A stretch of DNA of 64,000 nt from an uncultured Collinsella sp. (GTDB lineage: Bacteria; Actinomycetota; Coriobacteriia; Coriobacteriales; Coriobacteriaceae): positions 69,889-133,888 of the forward strand of contig UQHS01000004.1 in assembly GCA_900540845.1 (NCBI GenBank). The letters are read 5' to 3'. The translations under genes and the position numbers were made by a program. Under the pieces are notes generated by a model. It saw only the letters and a list, made by a program, of their open reading frames with translations, was not told the origin of the DNA and did no database searches. Below are positions 1 through 8,347 of the stretch, piece after piece (the first letter of the stretch is position 1; every line of letters begins with the position of its first letter).

Positions 1-60
1 AGCACGCAACCATCTGCAGGTCAGGTAATCGGGGCCCCGTAGTTCGAAAGGGGTCCACCT

Positions 61-1221
61 TTGAGTGAGATTCAGAACTCGTCCATCTTCTCCCTCGACG
101 ACGTCGATACCGAGGAGATGAACAACCTCATCGACAACTCCATCACCGATTTCGATGAGGGCGACCTGGTCAACGGCACCGTTGTGAAGATCGAGCGCGA
201 CGAGGTCCTCGTCGACATCGGCTTCAAGTCCGAGGGCGTCATTCCCGTCCGCGAGCTTTCCATCCGCAAGGATGCCAACCCCGCCGACCTCGTGGCGCTG
301 GGCGACTCCATCGAGGCGCTCGTGCTCCAGAAGGAGGACAAGGACGGTCGTCTGGTTCTCTCCAAGAAGCGCGCCGAGTACGAGCGTGCCTGGAACCGCA
401 TCGAGGAGAAGTTCAACGCCGGCGAGAACGTCGAGGGCGAGGTTATCGAGGTCGTCAAGGGCGGTCTTATCCTCGACATCGGCCTCCGTGGCTTCCTGCC
501 TGCTTCCCTCGTTGACCTTCGCCGCGTGAAGGATCTCACCTCCTATCTCGGCACCTCCATCGAGGCCCGCGTCATCGAGATGGATCGCAACCGCAACAAC
601 GTCGTGCTCTCCCGCCGCGTTGTCCTCGAGGAGTCCCGCAAGGCCGAGCGCTCCGAGATTCTCTCCAAGCTCAAGAGCGGCATGCGCCTCAAGGGCACCG
701 TTTCCTCCATCGTGGACTTCGGCGCCTTCGTGGATCTGGGCGGCATCGACGGCCTCATCCATATCTCCGAGCTCTCTTGGAACCACGTCAACCACCCCTC
801 CGAGGTCGTCAAGGTCGGCCAGGAGGTCGAGGTCGAGGTTCTCGACGTCGACCTGAACCGCGAGCGCATCTCCCTCGGTCTCAAGCAGACCACCGAGGAT
901 CCGTGGCGCGCTCTCGTCAAGAAGTACCCCGTGGGCGCTATCGTCGAGGGTACCGTCACCAAGCTCGTGCCCTTCGGCGCGTTCGTTGACCTCGGTGACG
1001 GCATCGAGGGCCTGGTCCACATCTCCGAGATGGCCAACAAGCACGTCGACCAGCCTGCTCAGGTCACCGCTGTGGGTGCCAAGGTCCAGGTCAAGGTCAT
1101 GGAGATCGACCTCGACCGTCGTCGTATCTCCCTCTCCATGAAGTCCGCTGCCGAGACCCTCGGCATCGAGATCGAGGTTACCCCGCTCGAGGGTGAGGAG
1201 AAGGCCGAGGACGCCGAGTAG
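61..1221 (+). CDS. rpsA: 30S ribosomal protein S1, four S1-domain form
   Basis: The protein (386 aa) binds mRNA on the 30S subunit and helps initiate translation. Four S1 RNA-binding repeats are visible, starting near residues 36, 123, 208 and 293. Each has the VxGxV...GxxVDxG...GLxHxSE pattern, and repeats 3 and 4 carry the best-conserved FGAFVDLG core. This is the short Gram-positive/actinobacterial form; the E. coli protein has six repeats. The start is TTG at 61 with the purine-rich stretch GAAAGGGG upstream. The acidic C-terminus is usual for this form. A rho-independent hairpin follows, so the gene appears to end its transcript. Confidence 0.96.
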   Translation: MSEIQNSSIFSLDDVDTEEMNNLIDNSITDFDEGDLVNGTVVKIERDEVLVDIGFKSEGVIPVRELSIRKDANPADLVALGDSIEALVLQKEDKDGRLVLSKKRAEYERAWNRIEEKFNAGENVEGEVIEVVKGGLILDIGLRGFLPASLVDLRRVKDLTSYLGTSIEARVIEMDRNRNNVVLSRRVVLEESRKAERSEILSKLKSGMRLKGTVSSIVDFGAFVDLGGIDGLIHISELSWNHVNHPSEVVKVGQEVEVEVLDVDLNRERISLGLKQTTEDPWRALVKKYPVGAIVEGTVTKLVPFGAFVDLGDGIEGLVHISEMANKHVDQPAQVTAVGAKVQVKVMEIDLDRRRISLSMKSAAETLGIEIEVTPLEGEEKAEDAE

Positions 1222-1259
1222 CACTTCGGCTATCGCCTTTGAACCATAGGTTCGCTGCA

Positions 1260-1292
1260 GACCCCGACGGGCATCCGCTCGCCGGGGTCTTT
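1260..1292 (+). terminator. Terminator after rpsA
   Basis: The arms GACCCCG and CGGGGTC flank a loop and are followed by TTTCT. It sits about 40 bases after the rpsA stop. Confidence 0.75.
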
Positions 1293-1424
1293 CTCATGAA
1301 GCGATAGCCGGCATGCCGTTTATCGGGTTGGCGCCTCGCCGCTCGTCCGCACCGCCGGCAGTCGTTTGTTGTATTGGGGCATAATAGTGCCTTGTTGATG
1401 TAACTGAGAGGGAAGGGGGCGCCC

Positions 1425-2852
1425 ATGCGCGCTGATGTGATGGAGGACGTCGAGAACTACGTCGACGAGGTGTGGGAGGACGTCGTCGCAGATATCGCCT
1501 CCCTCGTGGCGCATCCCTCGGTTGCCGATTCGTCGGTGGGCGAGGCAGGTTCCCCCTTTGGCGCGCCCGTTCGCGGGGCGCTGGATTCCGCCCTCGCCAT
1601 TGCAGAGCGCCTGGGCTATCAGGTGGGAGATGACGAGGGTTATGTCGGTTTTGCCGATATCGCTGGCGAGCGCTCCGGGCATATCGCCACCATCGCGCAT
1701 GTCGACGTGGTCCCCGCAGGCCCCGGTTGGGCGACCGACCCCTTCACCATGGAGCGGCGCGAAGGATGGCTGCTCGGCCGCGGTGTGATCGACGACAAGG
1801 GGCCGGCCGTGCTCTCGTTGTATGCGGGCGCCTACCTGCTGCGCGCCGGCATCACGCCGCGCTACACCTTCCGTGCGCTCATCGGCTGCGATGAAGAGGT
1901 GGGCATGACGGACGTACATCATTATCTGGCCACGCACGAGCAACCTCTGTTCCTGTTCACCCCCGATGCCGAGTTCCCGGTGTGCAACGCCGAGAAGGGC
2001 TGCTTCGGCGGTACGTTCGTGAGCGCCCCGATCGAGGGTGGCGTGATTGAGTCGTGGAGCGGTGCCGAGGCCACAAACGCCATTCCGAGCGAGTCGGTGT
2101 GCGTGCTCGCCGTGCCCGCTTCCGAGCTTCCCGCCCCGCGCGCCCATGCTGACCGCCTTGTTGTCGAGGTGCTGGATGGCACCCGCACGCGCATCTTTGC
2201 GCAGGGCATCGGCGGTCACGCCTCTCTGCCCGAGGGCACTATCAACGCGATCGCGCTGGTGGTCGAGTATCTCCAGGAGGTCGCGTCTGCGCGCCCCGAT
2301 CTTTTTGCGGAGTCCGAGCTCGCCTATCTCAACCTGCTCTCCATCGTGCACGAGGGCACGGCGGGCGAGGGCTTGGGCATCGAGGCGGAAAGCGACGCGT
2401 TTGGTTCGCTCACGTGCAACGCCGGCACCATCGACGTATGTGATGGCCGTATTTCGCAGACCATCGACGTCCGTTACCCCGATTCGATTACCTGCGATGA
2501 GATGGCGATGATCTGCCGCGCCCATGCAGCCCGCTATGGGGCCGAGTTCCAGAGAGGCCGTTCGAAAGAGCCGTTTTCCGTCTCGGCCGACAGCCCGGCG
2601 GTGCAGGCGCTGCTCAATGTGTATCGTGAAGTGACGGGCAAGCCCGCTGCGCCGTTTTCCATGGGCGGCGGCACGTACGCCCGCAATTTCGCATGCGCCG
2701 TCTCGTTTGGCCCCGAGGACAACAGTCTCGAGCTTCCCGAGTGGGCCGGCAGTATGCACGGCCCCAACGAGGCGGCGTGCGAGGCCTTGCTGCGCGATGC
2801 GCTCAAGATGTATATCCTTGCCATTTTGCGCCTGAATGAGCTTGATCTGTAG
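1425..2852 (+). CDS. M20 family dipeptidase (PepV/Sapep type)
   Basis: A zinc-dependent cytoplasmic dipeptidase of 475 aa, the usual size for PepV/Sapep. The metal-binding HVDVVPAGPGW motif lies near residue 92, DDKGP near 125 and GCDEEVGM near 153, and the late SMGGGTYAR motif is typical of this subfamily. The ATG at 1425 has GGGAAGGGGG upstream. Substrate choice cannot be read from the sequence; broad-specificity release of amino acids from dipeptides is known for the family. A small one-TM gene follows 24 bases later and may be co-transcribed. Confidence 0.9.
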   Translation: MRADVMEDVENYVDEVWEDVVADIASLVAHPSVADSSVGEAGSPFGAPVRGALDSALAIAERLGYQVGDDEGYVGFADIAGERSGHIATIAHVDVVPAGPGWATDPFTMERREGWLLGRGVIDDKGPAVLSLYAGAYLLRAGITPRYTFRALIGCDEEVGMTDVHHYLATHEQPLFLFTPDAEFPVCNAEKGCFGGTFVSAPIEGGVIESWSGAEATNAIPSESVCVLAVPASELPAPRAHADRLVVEVLDGTRTRIFAQGIGGHASLPEGTINAIALVVEYLQEVASARPDLFAESELAYLNLLSIVHEGTAGEGLGIEAESDAFGSLTCNAGTIDVCDGRISQTIDVRYPDSITCDEMAMICRAHAARYGAEFQRGRSKEPFSVSADSPAVQALLNVYREVTGKPAAPFSMGGGTYARNFACAVSFGPEDNSLELPEWAGSMHGPNEAACEALLRDALKMYILAILRLNELDL

Positions 2853-2876
2853 GTATCTGCACGAAGGGACGAGTCC

Positions 2877-3029
2877 ATGCCAAATCTTTGGGAGCAGTTG
2901 TTCTATATCGCAATCATCGCGCTGGCCATGGTGTTTGGCGGTCACCTGTATCGCAAACGCCACGATAGCCCGGATGATGGGAAGATAGGCCAGCCCTCCA
3001 AGAAGAAGCGTCCGAAAAAGAGGCATTAG
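2877..3029 (+). CDS. Small single-pass membrane protein (50 aa)
   Basis: A 50-residue ORF with the RBS-like GAAGGGA upstream. Residues 8-22 are hydrophobic (FYIAIIALAMVF core) and the C-terminal half is very basic, ending KKKRPKKRH. The layout suggests an inner-membrane anchor with a cationic cytoplasmic tail. It lies 24 bases after the dipeptidase gene and before a terminator, so it is probably the last gene of that transcript. No family was recognised. Confidence 0.55.
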   Translation: MPNLWEQLFYIAIIALAMVFGGHLYRKRHDSPDDGKIGQPSKKKRPKKRH

Positions 3030-3073
3030 CTGAGTCGGCTGATTCGCGGTTGCTCGGCTGGCTCCTGCATAAG

Positions 3074-3107
3074 AGGGTGTAAGCATCCTCGTACGGATGC
3101 GCACCCT
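3074..3107. other. Stacked two-part hairpin
   Basis: Outer arms AGGGTG/CACCCT and inner arms GCATCC/GGATGC are separated by a 3-base and a 1-base bulge, with loop TCGTAC. No T-run follows. It lies between the 50-aa ORF and its terminator and could stabilise the 3' end or be a protein site. Confidence 0.45.
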
Positions 3108-3125
3108 ACAACTCCATGAATTATG

Positions 3126-3155
3126 CCCCGTCTCCACTTGAGAGGCGGGGTTTTG
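3126..3155 (+). terminator. Terminator of dipeptidase/small-protein unit
   Basis: A 9-bp stem CCCCGTCTC/GAGGCGGGG with one G-U pair and a 7-base loop, followed by TTTTG. Confidence 0.8.
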
Positions 3156-3248
3156 CATGTGTTTGCCGTGTCCAACTAATGCGTAACCGCGCGGGCGTGA
3201 AAGCAGCGGAACGCATGCTGCGCAACGATTGTGTATTGCTCAATGCGT

Positions 3249-3412
3249 GTGGTAGGGGGTTACAAAATAAGATGTGAGGGCTTTGTTTAAAACGGACTTG
3301 TATACCAGCTTTGCGGGATGGAAAAATCGAGGTTTCAGGGCACACGGATGCTGTCCTATTCCGGAACCTGCTGAATAACCCCGCACATCTTAAAATCAAA
3401 CCCCCCCATACA
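3249..3412. repeat. MITE-like element with imperfect terminal inverted repeats
   Basis: The left arm (3249-3280) and the reverse complement of the right arm (3379-3412) share GGGGGTT, TAAGATGTG and GGG in the same order over about 32 bases. The roughly 100 bases between them are non-coding. No transposase is present. It could be a small non-autonomous element or a large RNA hairpin. Confidence 0.35.
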
Positions 3413-3524
3413 GTGTAAATCGCGCGTCTTAGTGCCCCCATCGATCGTGGAAATGGGTGCAACGGCTCGGACTCCTGCAAAGAATTCGTTCCAGGCGTCA
3501 TCCGACTGCGGTCTCGGTGACTTT

Positions 3525-3583
3525 GTAAGCTGCCCGTAAGCGGTGGCGTAATGCTTCGTAATGGTTGGTCAGAGTGCGGTAAG
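3525..3583 (+). promoter_or_regulatory. Candidate PhoP/PhoB binding array (GTAA repeats)
   Basis: Five GTAA(G/T) direct repeats begin at 3525, 3536, 3548, 3558 and 3579, giving spacings of 11, 12, 10 and 21 bases. Direct repeats one helical turn apart are the usual form of Pho boxes bound by OmpR-family regulators. The array lies about 150 bases upstream of pstS, where phosphate-starvation control is expected. The exact consensus for this lineage is not known to me. Confidence 0.5.
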
Positions 3584-3734
3584 AGACGGCGAACGTGGGG
3601 AAATGGCCGGTGAGTGCACGGTATTGTGCTGTGTCGAAAGACGGATGGGGCCACAGGGTTGCGCCCCATGGGGCCTCAAGCGCTCCGATCCGTCGCGCGC
3701 ACCGTGCGCGCTGTACACTCTCGAAGGGAGAACC

Positions 3735-4667
3735 ATGTTCGATTATTCCTGCTCTCGCCGCTCGTTTATCGGTCTTGCCGGCGGTCTCGCCGCGGCTGCC
3801 GGGCTGGGTCTCGTCGGCTGCGGTGGCACTGAGGCCCCTGCCGCCGGTTCCGCCGACGCCGCCGCAGGCGTTGTGGGCGAGGTCACCTACGACGGCGCCT
3901 CGTCCTTCGCCGCCCTGGTGGAGGCCGCGGCCGAGCAGTTCATGAACGAGAACCCCGACTGCGTCATCTCCGGTTCCGGCAACGGGTCCGGCGCCGGTCT
4001 GACCGCTGTGTCCTCGGGTACCGTCACCATCGGCAACTCGGACGTTTTCGCCGAGACCAAGCTCGATGCCGACGCCGCCGCCAACCTCGTGGACCACGAG
4101 GTTGCGGTCGTGGGCATGGGCCCGATTGTGTCCAAGAACGTCACGGTGGACGACCTGACGCTCGACCAGCTCAAGGGCATCTTCAGCGGTGCCATCACCA
4201 ACTGGAGCGAGGTTGGTGGCGAGGACGCCGAGATTGTGGTCGTCAACCGCAAGGAGGGCTCCGGCACCCGCGCCACGTTCGAGGCCGCTGTGTTCGGCGA
4301 CGAGAAGAACACCTATAAGCCCGCGCAGCCCGAGCAGGATAAATCCGGCGACGTCCAGACCCTGATGGGCTCTACCGACAACGCCATCTCCTACATCGAC
4401 TTCTCCCACTTCGACGACGCGAAGTTCACCGCCATCAAGGTCGGCGCCGTCGAGCCCGTGAGCGACAACGTCCTCGACAACAGCTTCCCCATCTGGGCGA
4501 CCGAGCACATGTATTGCGCCAAGGACGCCGACGACGCCACGAAGGCGTTCCTCGAGTACATGCTCTCCGATGACGTTCAGGGCTCCCTCGTTGAGGAGCA
4601 GGGCTTCATTCCGGTCGCCGAGATGAAGGTCGTCAAGGACGCCGAGGGCGTCGTCTCGAAGAAATAA
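3735..4667 (+). CDS. pstS: Phosphate-binding lipoprotein PstS
   Basis: The extracytoplasmic phosphate receptor of the PstSCAB importer (310 aa). The N-terminus has SRRSFIG followed by a hydrophobic stretch and the lipobox LVGC, so it is a lipoprotein, probably exported by Tat. The mature part has the phosphate-contact motif SGSGNGSGAG, and later GSGTRATFE. The open frame extends upstream to 3561, but the ATG at 3735 follows GAAGGGAG and begins the signal peptide. It is the first gene of pstSCAB, 32 bases before pstC. Confidence 0.93.
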   Translation: MFDYSCSRRSFIGLAGGLAAAAGLGLVGCGGTEAPAAGSADAAAGVVGEVTYDGASSFAALVEAAAEQFMNENPDCVISGSGNGSGAGLTAVSSGTVTIGNSDVFAETKLDADAAANLVDHEVAVVGMGPIVSKNVTVDDLTLDQLKGIFSGAITNWSEVGGEDAEIVVVNRKEGSGTRATFEAAVFGDEKNTYKPAQPEQDKSGDVQTLMGSTDNAISYIDFSHFDDAKFTAIKVGAVEPVSDNVLDNSFPIWATEHMYCAKDADDATKAFLEYMLSDDVQGSLVEEQGFIPVAEMKVVKDAEGVVSKK

Positions 4668-4699
4668 CGGTAGTCCGAGTACATCTTGAAAGGTGCGTC

Positions 4700-5611
4700 A
4701 TGGCAAAGCTCATGCCTAAGCGCAGTCTTGAGAGGGTCGGCCAGGGCGTCACGGGCGCGTGCGTAGCGCTCGTGACGCTTCTTGTGGTAGCGCTGATCGT
4801 CATGGTGGCGCTCAAGGGCCTGTCGACCTTTTTCAAGGACGGCGTCGACGTAATCGGGTTCTTCACGGGGACCAACTGGAGCCTCGCGCACGTGGACGAG
4901 GCGACCGGCTTGCCGCAGACCGGGGCGCTGCCGCTCATCGTCACGTCGTTTGCGGTCACGTTGCTGTCGACCGCGATCGCGCTGCCCATCGCCGTGGGTT
5001 CGGCCATCTTTGCCGTCGAGATTGCGCCCTCGTTTGGCCGGCGCATCTTCCAGCCGCTCGTCGAGCTGCTCGTGGGCATTCCGTCGGTGGTGTTCGGCCT
5101 CATCGGCTTTCACGTGGTGGTCACCGCGTGCAAGGCGGTGTTTGGCACGCAGACGGGCATGGGCATCCTGCCCGGCGCCATCGTGCTGGCGGTGATGATC
5201 TTGCCCACGGTGACGACCCTGTCCATGGACGCCCTTCGCGCGGTGCCCGACGGATACCGTCAGGGCTCTCTGGCGCTGGGGTATACCCGTTGGCAGACGA
5301 TTCTCCACGTGGTGCTCACGAGCGCCATGCCGTCGCTCATGACCGCGGTGGTTCTCGGCATGACCCGTGCGTTTGGCGAGACGCTCGCTGTGCGCATGGT
5401 CATCGGAGGCGCCGAGGTCATGCCCCTGTCTCTGCTGTCGCCCGCGTCCACCATCACGACGACGCTTACCACGAGCATGGCGATCTATGCCGACGGGTCG
5501 GTGCAAAAGGACGTGCTGTGGTCGCTCGCCCTGCTGTTGATGGGCATGTCGCTCGTCTTTATCCTCATCATCCATCTGATCGGCAAGAAGGGGGCGAAGT
5601 CTCATGGCTAG
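4700..5611 (+). CDS. pstC: Phosphate ABC transporter permease PstC
   Basis: One of two membrane subunits of the Pst importer (303 aa, about six membrane helices). The EAA loop that docks on PstB is seen in ALGYTRWQTILHVVLTSAMP near residues 191-210. A long periplasmic segment follows helix 1, as is usual for PstC. The ATG at 4700 follows GAAAGGTG. Its end overlaps the start of pstA by 8 bases, implying coupled translation. Confidence 0.93.
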   Translation: MAKLMPKRSLERVGQGVTGACVALVTLLVVALIVMVALKGLSTFFKDGVDVIGFFTGTNWSLAHVDEATGLPQTGALPLIVTSFAVTLLSTAIALPIAVGSAIFAVEIAPSFGRRIFQPLVELLVGIPSVVFGLIGFHVVVTACKAVFGTQTGMGILPGAIVLAVMILPTVTTLSMDALRAVPDGYRQGSLALGYTRWQTILHVVLTSAMPSLMTAVVLGMTRAFGETLAVRMVIGGAEVMPLSLLSPASTITTTLTTSMAIYADGSVQKDVLWSLALLLMGMSLVFILIIHLIGKKGAKSHG

Positions 5612-6632
5612 CGCCCATTATGCGAGTGTCAAGCAGGCCGCGGAGGCGACGTGCGGCGGCGCGGATGCGTTGCGCGACGCCGGCCCCGCACCGTGCGGTG
5701 ACGCGGTCGCCCGCGGTGACGCGGCGGAGACGCACGCGCATATTCGACGCGCCCAAAGGGGTGACAAGGTCGCCACGATCGTGCTCGCCTGCATCGCGGG
5801 CCTGGTGATGCTCATCGTCGTCGCCATGGTCGGCTTCATCCTCTTCGAAGGGGTCTCCACGCTGTTCACGCCCGGCTTCCTCACGCAGCCCAGCCGCTCC
5901 GGAGGCGTCGCCGGTGGTGTCGCCTACCAGCTGTTCGATTCGTTATATCTGCTCGTGCTCACGCTGATCATCTCGGTGCCGGTGAGCCTGGGCGCCGCGG
6001 TGTTCCTTACCGAGTACGCGCCCTCAGGCCCCGTGACAAGCGTCGCCAGCACCGCCATCGAGGTGCTCTCCTCGCTGCCCTCGATCGTGGTGGGCATGTT
6101 CGGCTTCCTCGTGTTCTCGGTGAACTTCGGCTGGAAGTACTCGATCATCTCCGGCGCCGTCGCCCTGACCATGTTCAACATCCCAATTTTGGTCCGTGTG
6201 ATCCAGCAGGCCCTCGAAGACGTGCCGCGGCATCAGCGCGATGCGTGCCTCGCGATGGGGCTCACGCGATGGGAGGCGACGATTCACGTGCTCATCCCCG
6301 CGGCCATGCCCGCGATCGTGACGGGCGTCGTGCTGTCGGCGGGACGCGTGTTTGGCGAGGCCGCCGCGCTGCTGTTCACGTCGGGCATGTCGAGCCCCGT
6401 GCGCCTCAACTTCCTCTCGCTGAATTTCGCGAGCCCCACGTGCGCGTGGAACATCTTCCGACCGGGCGAATCGCTCGCCGTGCACATCTACAAGATTTAC
6501 GGCGAGGGTAGCGCCTCGGCGCAGCACATCGTGTGGGGCACCGCCGCATTGCTGATGATATGCGTGCTGATGTTCAACGTGGTGTCCCGTGTGGCCGGCA
6601 AGGCCCTGGCGAAAAGGATGACGGCCGAATGA
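5604..6632 (+). CDS. pstA: Phosphate ABC transporter permease PstA
   Basis: The second membrane subunit (342 aa). An unusually long polar N-terminus of about 50 residues, rich in Ala and Asp, precedes the first membrane helix; most PstA proteins begin near the helix. The EAA motif is in AMGLTRWEATIHVLIPAAMP near residue 214. The gene starts inside pstC and ends inside the first codon of pstB (ATGA overlap), so the genes are translationally coupled. Confidence 0.92.
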   Translation: MASAHYASVKQAAEATCGGADALRDAGPAPCGDAVARGDAAETHAHIRRAQRGDKVATIVLACIAGLVMLIVVAMVGFILFEGVSTLFTPGFLTQPSRSGGVAGGVAYQLFDSLYLLVLTLIISVPVSLGAAVFLTEYAPSGPVTSVASTAIEVLSSLPSIVVGMFGFLVFSVNFGWKYSIISGAVALTMFNIPILVRVIQQALEDVPRHQRDACLAMGLTRWEATIHVLIPAAMPAIVTGVVLSAGRVFGEAAALLFTSGMSSPVRLNFLSLNFASPTCAWNIFRPGESLAVHIYKIYGEGSASAQHIVWGTAALLMICVLMFNVVSRVAGKALAKRMTAE

Positions 6633-7423
6633 TTGAATTTGCTGCGTGGAAGTCGGGCGTCGAGCCCGGCGAGATCGTCCTCGAGACGCGCGATGTCCAT
6701 GTGTATTACGGTGAAAACCATGCGCTGCATGGCACGTCGCTCGCGTTTCGCACGGGTGAGATCACTGCGTTGATCGGGCCGTCCGGCTGCGGGAAGTCGA
6801 CGTTTCTCCGCTCGCTCAACCTCATGAACCGCGAGATCCGCGGATGTCGCGTCGAGGGCGAGATACGCTACGGCGGGCGCAACGTCAACACGCGCGATGA
6901 GGACCTCTACGAGTTGCGGCGCTCGATTGGCATGGTGTTTCAGCAACCCAACCCGTTTCGCAAGTCGATTTACGAGAACATCGTGTTCGCGCCGTGGCGG
7001 CATGGTTTGAGGGGCAAGGACAACCTCGATTCCCTGGTGGAGGAGAGCCTGCGCGCCGCCGCGCTGTGGGACGAGGTCAAAGACAAGCTGCACAAAAGCG
7101 CCTACTCGCTGTCTGGCGGACAGCAGCAGCGCCTTTGCATCGCGCGCACCCTCGCCATGCATCCCGACGTGATCTTGTTTGACGAGCCCTGCTCGGCGCT
7201 CGACCCCATCTCGACGCTCGCCATCGAGGAGCTCATGCAAAGCATCGTGCGCGATCGCGCGATAGTGATCGTGACGCACAACATGGAGCAGGCGAGCCGC
7301 GTGAGCAATCGCACCGCCTTCTTCTACATGGGGGACATGGTCGAATGCGGGCAGACCGATCAGATCTTCCAGCGCCCCCGCGACAAGCGCCTGAACGACT
7401 ACCTTACTGGCATGTTCTCCTAG
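6629..7423 (+). CDS. pstB: Phosphate ABC transporter ATPase PstB
   Basis: The ATPase that drives phosphate import (264 aa, normal length). It has Walker A GPSGCGKST, the signature LSGGQQQRL, Walker B VILFDEPCSALDP and the switch histidine in VTHNMEQ. The ATG at 6629 overlaps the pstA stop; the open frame continues upstream but that part is pstA read in another frame. A phoU gene normally follows pstB and is absent here: a 14-bp GC hairpin and then an oppositely oriented gene come next. Confidence 0.95.
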   Translation: MIEFAAWKSGVEPGEIVLETRDVHVYYGENHALHGTSLAFRTGEITALIGPSGCGKSTFLRSLNLMNREIRGCRVEGEIRYGGRNVNTRDEDLYELRRSIGMVFQQPNPFRKSIYENIVFAPWRHGLRGKDNLDSLVEESLRAAALWDEVKDKLHKSAYSLSGGQQQRLCIARTLAMHPDVILFDEPCSALDPISTLAIEELMQSIVRDRAIVIVTHNMEQASRVSNRTAFFYMGDMVECGQTDQIFQRPRDKRLNDYLTGMFS

Positions 7424-7508
7424 CTGCGACTGCACGCGGCTGTGTGCTGTCGCGCTCGGATGCCGACTGCCCGATGCTGCATCGAGGGCGAGATGCCGTG
7501 AAACGCGA

Positions 7509-7544
7509 ACGCGCCCGCCGCTTCATGTCGAGCGGCGGGCGCGT
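7509..7544. terminator. Strong GC hairpin between pstB and acetyltransferase gene
   Basis: A perfect 14-bp stem, ACGCGCCCGCCGCT with its complement, around an 8-base loop. Two convergent genes end on either side, so it can serve both. It has no T-run. Confidence 0.65.
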
Positions 7545-7579
7545 GCGTGTGGTCGTAAGTGCGTTACGGTGGGGCTCCG

Positions 7580-8233
7580 TTATGCTTCGTCGCCGTAGAT
7601 GTAGACGGTGAAGCCATCGCCGGTGTCTTGGCTGTGGTCCTCGGCGATGCGCGTCATGCCGATGTGGTCGTAGAATTCATAGTCCGATTGATTGTCGCTC
7701 ATGAGGAAGAACTTTGAGCAACCGGCGGCCTTGAGTTCGGCACGTGCTCGGCTGATGAGCTCGCGGCCCAGGCCCTTGCCCTGCCATTCGGGGCGGATGA
7801 TGATGAGGTTGATCTGCCCCTGGGCGTACTCGTTGCCCGTTGCGGCAAAGCGGTCTGCCGTGGCCTTCTCGCGCGTGTCGCCAAACAGGCAGCCCTCGAG
7901 GCGCTCGTCGGCGCCCGCCTCGACGCGCTCGCGCGCCTGGGCAAGAAGCTCCTCGTAGCGAGCCTGCCACGAAGGGTTGTCCCGCGGTACCCCCTCGTCA
8001 AAAATACCAACGCAACAAGCGGCGATAGGCGTGCCGTCGGCTTCGGCAACAAGCGCGATGGGGGAGCGCTGGAACTGCATGGCGATGTTGTAGCGCCCGG
8101 CAAGCATGGCGTCTTCGAAGTCGCCTCGGTTGCGTAGGCTGTTGGTCCAGAGCGTGCAGTACAGGTCGGCGAGTTCGTCGAGGTCCTCAAGACGGGCCTC
8201 TCGAATTTGGACGTTGCTGGCACTGATGGGCAT
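7580..8233 (-). CDS. GNAT family N-acetyltransferase
   Basis: A 217-aa acetyl-CoA-dependent transferase. The acetyl-CoA-binding signature is RPEWQGKGLGREL near residues 147-159, and the N-terminal IREARLEDLDELADLY is a typical first strand and helix. The ATG at 8233 is preceded by GGAGGAACC; an earlier in-frame ATG at 8254 lacks such a site. The acceptor is unknown. It is divergent from the ABC-F gene and convergent with the pst operon. Confidence 0.8.
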   Translation of the reverse strand: MPISASNVQIREARLEDLDELADLYCTLWTNSLRNRGDFEDAMLAGRYNIAMQFQRSPIALVAEADGTPIAACCVGIFDEGVPRDNPSWQARYEELLAQARERVEAGADERLEGCLFGDTREKATADRFAATGNEYAQGQINLIIIRPEWQGKGLGRELISRARAELKAAGCSKFFLMSDNQSDYEFYDHIGMTRIAEDHSQDTGDGFTVYIYGDEA

Positions 8234-8347
8234 GGTTCCTCCAATCGATGACAACGAGATATGTTCTACCCATATGCGCGACGTGGTAGTACGGCCGCCC
8301 TGCTAAGATGGGGGACTGGAGAATATGACTGCGAGGAGCGATTCGAC

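Larger units (their letters stand above)
3155..3734. other. Long intergenic stretch before pstS
   Basis: About 580 bases without a convincing gene, more AT-rich than its surroundings in the first half. It holds a pair of long imperfect inverted repeats (3249-3280 and 3379-3412) and, nearer the gene, the GTAA repeat array described separately. Open frames here lack ribosome-binding sites and recognisable protein sequence. Confidence 0.6.

Noticed and set aside
1320..3158. 612-codon open frame on the minus strand opposite the dipeptidase gene
   Set aside because: Antisense to a well-supported M20 peptidase, rich in His/Arg/Gly with no domain; a GC-rich shadow frame.
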